A stretch of 64,000 nt of DNA from Microcebus murinus (taxonomy: Eukaryota > Chordata > Mammalia > Primates > Cheirogaleidae), in the NCBI RefSeq assembly GCF_040939455.1, contig NC_134109.1, positions 67,868,501-67,932,500 on the forward strand. Direction: 5' to 3'. This document shows, in pieces, positions 59,901 to 64,000 of the stretch; within the stretch, counting starts at the first letter, position 1, and every line of letters begins with the position of its first letter. The notes below the pieces were generated by a model. It saw nothing but the letters and a program-made list of their open reading frames with translations, was not told the origin of the DNA and searched no databases. Made by a program: the position numbers and the translations under genes.

Positions 59901-61001
59901 GTTTTCAATTTCGTTTAGTTCTGATTTGATCTTGTTGATTTCACTTCTTCTGCTGGGTTTGGGGTTGGTCTGTTCTTCTTTTTCCAGCTCTTTGAGTCGT
60001 TTCATTAGATTGTCTATTTGTGATCTTCTTGTCTTTTGGTTATAGGCATTTATGGAGATAAACTTTCCTCTCAGAACTGCTTTAGCTGTGTCCCAGAGGA
60101 GTTGATAACTTGTCTCTCCATTGTCGTTTTCTTCATAGAACTTTTTTATTTCCGTCTTGCTTTCTTCATTTATGAAGTAATCATTTAGTAGGAGGTTGTT
60201 TAATTTCCACATTTTTGTGTAGAAATGTGAGTTTCTGTTAGGGTTGATTTCTAGTTTTATTCCACTGTGATCTGAGAAGGTACATGGTATGATTTCTATT
60301 TTTTTAAATTTCTTGAGATTTACTTTGTGTCCTAGGATATGGTCAATCTTAGAGAATGTCCCGTGAGCTGATGAGAAGAACATATATTCAGTGGATTTTG
60401 GGTAGAATGTTCTGTAGATGTCAGTCAGACCCAATTGTTCTAGAGTTTTGTTTAAGTCCATTATTTCTTTATTAAGTTTCTGTTTGGAGGATCTGTCTCG
60501 TGCCGTCAGTGGGGTGTTGAAATCTCCGGCGATTATGGAGTTGCTATTAATCCATTTGCTTAGCTCCAGTAAGGTTTTCTTTATGAATCTGGGTGCACCT
60601 AAGTTGGGTGCATATATATTTAAAATTGTTATGTCTTCTTGTTGGACTGTGCCCTTCACCATTATATAATGACCCTCTTTGTCTTTTACTACTTTTGTTG
60701 GTTGAAAAACTAAATCGTCTGAAATTAGAACTGCCACACCAGCCTTCTTTTGGCTTCTATTTGCTTGGAATATTGATCTACACCCTTTTAATTTTAGTCT
60801 ATATGCATCCTTGCAGGTTAGATGTGTTTCCTGAAGACAGCATATACTTGGCCTGTATTTTCTTATCCATTCAGCCAGCCTATGTCTCTTGAGTGGAGAG
60901 TTTAAGCCATTCACATTTATTGAGAGAACTGATAGGTAAGGTAGATTACTGATCATTCTGTTGGGTTGGATGTTGTTGCTATGATTTCTGTCTTGAGCCA
61001 T
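56965..61001 (-). pseudogene. L1 ORF2 (endonuclease/reverse transcriptase), broken
   Basis: The start at 61001 gives an uninterrupted 938-codon frame to 58185, where the intact family protein is about 1275-1290 residues. The endonuclease (residues about 24-255) keeps Asn29 in SINVNGLN, Glu58 in QETHL, Asp160 and Asn162 in GDFN, and SDH near 243-245. The reverse transcriptase spans roughly 500-790 and keeps FADD at 715-718. In motif A, however, residue 615 is Tyr (SIYAEKAFD) where the family has a catalytic Asp. Downstream lesions are a 160-bp tandem duplication at 58116-58435 that shifts the frame, an extra base in the T8 run at 58026-58033, a TGA at 57688-57690 and a TAG at 57580-57582, both in place of Trp. 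The C-terminal Cys-rich motif ([18 protein letters not shown]) survives near 57400. Confidence 0.95.
58116..58435 (-). repeat. 160-bp tandem duplication inside L1 ORF2
   Basis: Unit 1 (58116-58275) and unit 2 (58276-58435) align without gaps and differ at about nine positions by eye. Both encode the segment with [15 protein letters not shown]. The unit begins with 'ctatttttgtg', and the sequence just after unit 2 reads 'ctatatttgtg', so the edges share microhomology. Because 160 is not a multiple of three, the ORF2 frame is lost at the second copy. Confidence 0.93.
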
Positions 61002-61042
61002 TGTAATATCTGGCCTTTAATATCTTTGGGTTTTGGTTGTTT

Positions 61043-62034
61043 TTATATTCGTGGGTTAATATTATGATGTTCCGTGCGTAACGCTGTTTTAAGTACTTCT
61101 TGTAGGGCTGGTCTTGTCTTGGTGAATTCTCTGAGCCTTTGCTTGTATGAGAATGTTTTTATTTCTCCTTCATATACGAAGCTTAGTTTTGCAGGGAATA
61201 ATATTCTAGGCTGGGCATTGTTTTGTTTCAAAAGAGTGAGAATGGGGCCCCAGTCTCTCCTTGCTTGTAAGGTCTCATTAGAGAAGTCTGATGTTATTCG
61301 AATTGGCTTTCCCTTGTATGTTACTTGCTTCTTTTGTCTTACAGCTCTTAGAAGGGCCTCTTTAGTTGATACTTTGGTCAGTCTGATGACTGCATGTCGT
61401 GACGTCTTCCTGTTTACGTTGAATCTCCCAGGGGTCCTCTGAGCTCCTTGAACTTGTATATCAAGATTTTGAGCAAGGCCTGGGAAGTTTTCCTCTATTA
61501 TATCTTCAAACAGCTTGTCCAACCCTTGAGTGTTGTCTTCTTCCCCTTCTTGTAACCCTATGACCCTCACATTAAGTTTCTTCACATAATCCCACATCTC
61601 TTGTAGGCTTTGCTCTTTTCTCTTGTTTCTCTGCTCTATTTCTGTGACTGATTTATTTAATTGGGGGTGTTATCTTCAAGCTCTGAGATTCTTTCTTCTG
61701 TTTGATCTACCCTGTTCTTGAGACTTTCCACTGTATTTTGTAGTTCCTTGAATTGATTCTTCATTTCCAGGAGTTCGGTTACACTTTTCTTCATTGTCTC
61801 TATTTCTTTTCCCATATCCTGGAGGCTTTTTGTGGTTTCTTTGTGTTGGTTATTGAGTTGTTGTTGCAGCTGGGTGAGTGTTCTTATGATCCACATACGA
61901 AATTCCTCTTCTGTCATATTGGTTGCCTGATTTTGGTCGGTGTCCATTTCTAGGCGTCTGGTGCTCCTCTTTGGGGGTGTGTTTTCCGTTTGGTTCTTCA
62001 TATTTCCTGAGTTCTTTCGCTGATTTCTTCCCAT
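61043..62034 (-). pseudogene. L1 ORF1 (RNA-binding chaperone), one-base frameshift
   Basis: ORF1p is a trimeric RNA-binding protein that packages L1 RNA. The start is at 62034 and the first frame runs 125 codons to 61657. It has a basic N-terminus (MGRNQRKNSGNMKNQ) and heptad-rich coiled coil from about residue 45 to 122. A five-C run (seen as GGGGG near 61664 on the plus strand) is one base short, and the frame resumes downstream to 61043. There the RRM-like region (around LNVRVIGLQEGEED) and the C-terminal domain (with LQARRDWGPILTLLKQNN) are uninterrupted. Allowing for the shift, the length is about 330 residues, close to the family norm of about 340. It is the only break in this ORF, so a sequencing or assembly error in the homopolymer cannot be excluded. 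Confidence 0.92.
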
Positions 62035-62611
62035 GTCAATCGGTTGTTGTTTCTTTCCTTAAGTTATTGTTTGGGTATTCACATACCTTGTTTAGTTTCT
62101 GAGGCGTTAGGTGGTGTCTGTGGGTGAAATTGGACCACTCCCTGTATATTAAGTCAGTGGGTGCCGTGGAAAGGCTGTGCAAGATGCCGTCCCTGTCAGT
62201 AGGTGGTGTTTGCTTGGAGGAACAGGCTATGCTGTTGATTTTGTGTCCTGTTAACAGCTCTTGTTCTGGGCGGAGCTGGGTTGGGTAAGCCTGCCCTCAG
62301 GCTGTTAGCAGGGGTCAAAGTTCTGTCCTCTGCTTCCAGGGAATGCTGTCAGGGCGGGGCTGGAATGGTGCTGCTCAGCCAGAAAGTCCTTACTGCTGGT
62401 CTGCGGGCTGCTCCGGTGGTCTCAGCCTCCAGTTCTCCTCCGCAGCCTCCTCCCGTGGAGTCTCCCGGGGTCTCAGGTACCCCTCCTTCCGGCCCTTGTC
62501 CGCTGTATGCTTGTCTTCTTGCTTCTTCCCTCTAATTTCTGCTACAATCTGTCTTTTCTTCAGAGACACTCTGTCTGGCGGTGTTATTCGTCCGCCATCT
62601 TGCTCCGCCCC
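62035..62611 (-). promoter_or_regulatory. L1 5' UTR with internal promoter
   Basis: This 577-bp GC- and CpG-enriched leader precedes ORF1. In L1s the 5' UTR holds an internal Pol II promoter. The segment is non-coding on the L1 strand; plus-strand ORFs at 62281-62666 are chance products of its GC content. Confidence 0.8.
62592..62602 (-). promoter_or_regulatory. YY1-like site at the L1 5' end
   Basis: The minus strand reads CAAGATGGCGG within the first 20 bases of the element. In human L1 a YY1 site with the AAGATGGC core at this position directs accurate start of transcription. Conservation here is seen directly; function is inferred. Confidence 0.7.
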
Positions 62612-62623
62612 AGGAAATGTTTT
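62612..62623. repeat. Target-site duplication at the L1 5' side
   Basis: AGGAAATGTTTT is an exact match to 56728-56739. Confidence 0.92.
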
Positions 62624-64000
62624 AAATGTTAGATTTAGAGAATATTTTGAAAAAGTTTTGCTCTGATTTGAAAAATTTTAGAAAACACGTAACCTTGTTT
62701 CAACTGTATCTTAGGTTTTTATAAGTTTCATGCACTTAAAAATGGGAGTTCTTAAAGTCTCAAGAGTTTTTTAGTGTTGTATCTGAAATCTGTTCTAAAA
62801 TAGAATTAGCTTAAATCAAGAAAACTTAAAATTTACCTAAGGTTTGAATCAACAAATATATGATATAAGGGGCTTATCTTGTATGTGCTGGAGAGTTTAT
62901 TCATTTATTTGTTTATTTTTAGTGGTAGCTACATTTTTGTTTTATTAATCTATAACTTCTGTCATCAAATGGTCCTCTAATGGGAAAACATCTGAACCAC
63001 TTCCTAAGCCTTCCACATCTTTTTATGTATGGGTTTAGTGCTTTCCCCCTCTTCTGTCTTTTCTTCACTGTGAGTAAAAGAAACATACTCATTCAGCCGC
63101 ACATAATTAAAATGTTTATTTCCGTGTTAAGTTAATCCTTGTGTGGCTTTTGTCCATTTGAATGTGGTTGGGATAGATTTACCTATTGCCAGTGCCATCT
63201 GCTATCAGTGATGTTCTCAAGTCAATACATTGTTTTCTTAGTTTGTCAACCAGCTATTAGATATCATGATGACATGAGTGCTCAGTAAAAATTGGTGGGT
63301 GCCAACAATTTGAACTCCTTTTGGTTTGTTTTCTCTTATTACTCTTTGTTCTCTTTTTTGTTTGTTTTGATATGGTTCAGTTCACTTTTTAAGGCCTGTC
63401 TGACATTTTGGGTGATAATATTGTCATAATTCATAATGTACCAGTGAGAGCATTCCAGCTTAACCTTCTCTTTGGTACTTTATTTCTACCCATTACTATA
63501 GAATGGGTACATGGGTGATGTAGAACTGACTTAAATGGTTCTTGAAGTTTAAACTTGTAAATGTGGAGGTTCTGTTACAGAATCCCTTGAATGTGTGATG
63601 CTTATGAAATCTTCATCTTATCTTAATCCTCCAAATGGCATATCCTTTATAGCTCTTGGCAGTGTTATTTTTCAGCTTTGTGGTATCATTTGTTAAAGTT
63701 TGGATGTAGTGATTGACAGGGTTAAAAAGTATACACACAATGTAAATAAACACAGGTTTTTTCTGGGTGTAGAACAGGATTTGTTCTTTAGATATGAAAC
63801 CTACAAGAAGAATGTGCTTACTGAACATATAAACAAGGAAAGAGGAGATGAAAATAGTCTAGGCTAGGTTTATAATTGAAGCAGACATGAGTCACAGGCT
63901 CAGAGAATCAGTCCTGTGAACATAATGTCTCCTACGTGGAGAGTTGGTATATAGAGGGAAAAGAAAGCCAACCAAGTCTCCTCTTATTTGGTAGTCTGAT
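62624..64000. other. No recognised feature
   Basis: AT-rich sequence beyond the L1. I see no exon, RNA gene or nameable repeat up to the window edge. Confidence 0.45.

Larger units (their letters stand above)
56740..62611 (-). mobile_element. Full-length L1 retrotransposon, reverse orientation, inactive
   Basis: This 5872-bp element carries every L1 part. On the minus strand the 5' UTR occupies 62035-62611, ORF1 61043-62034 and ORF2 56965-61001. The 3' UTR with a G-rich polypurine tract (C-rich on the plus strand near 56800 and 56890) and an A tail fill 56740-56964. It starts at the very 5' base of the family (GGGGCGGAGCAAGATGG) and is flanked by a perfect 12-bp duplication, so it inserted intact and not 5'-truncated. 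L1 mobilises itself and Alus by target-primed reverse transcription. This copy cannot, because both ORFs are broken. Its 3' UTR matches the short copies at 16619-16784 and 18691-18907, which suggests a strepsirrhine L1 lineage. Confidence 0.97.

Noticed and set aside
62281..62666. Overlapping plus-strand ORFs of 84 and 107 codons
   Set aside because: They are antisense to the GC-rich L1 5' UTR, and one crosses the insertion boundary into flanking DNA.

Overview
The window reads as nuclear DNA of a primate, most likely a strepsirrhine (lemur-type). It is AT-rich, has no dense ORFs, and is full of mammalian repeats: MIR, L2, ancient L1, Tigger1, hAT-Charlie and Alu. Two Alus (7487-7821 and 34845-35180) carry an altered A-rich linker between the monomers, with a TA-rich palindrome-like insert that I associate with lemuriform Alus. 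The L1 3' ends at 16619-16784, 18691-18907 and 56740-62611 look like one lineage-specific subfamily. The species call is inference.

I find no host protein-coding exon, RNA gene, CpG-island promoter or processed pseudogene that I can support. The region is probably intergenic or deep intronic. All long ORFs belong to transposable elements or are antisense shadows of them.

Layout. 1-13 kb: sparse MIR, L2 and MER5-like fragments, an ancient reverse L1 interrupted by a reverse Alu (4374-4662), and one lemur-type Alu. 13.3-15.7 kb: a Tigger1 DNA transposon with both ends and TA target duplications, and a decayed transposase on the minus strand. 16-30 kb: two short L1 3' tails, a long reverse L2 tract, two direct-repeat pairs, MIRs and an old L1 3' end. 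30-48 kb: a hAT-Charlie element, a reverse Alu with a perfect 17-bp target duplication, a 1.0-kb element with inverted ends that I cannot name, a GC-rich hAT element, a small TA-flanked element, old L1 and L2 pieces, and an 82-bp direct repeat. 48-56.7 kb: mostly unrecognised sequence with MIR and L2. 56.7-62.6 kb: a full-length L1 on the minus strand (5.87 kb, 12-bp perfect target duplication). 62.6-64 kb: nothing recognised.

The L1 is the most informative object. ORF1 is broken by one base in a C run. ORF2 keeps its endonuclease residues and the FADD motif, but a Tyr replaces the first catalytic Asp of the reverse transcriptase. It also carries a 160-bp tandem duplication whose copies differ at about 5-6% of sites, a homopolymer frameshift and two Trp-to-stop changes. 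I see no undescribed functional system. The observations worth checking are structural: the mosaic L1, the unnamed inverted-repeat element and three non-tandem direct-repeat pairs.
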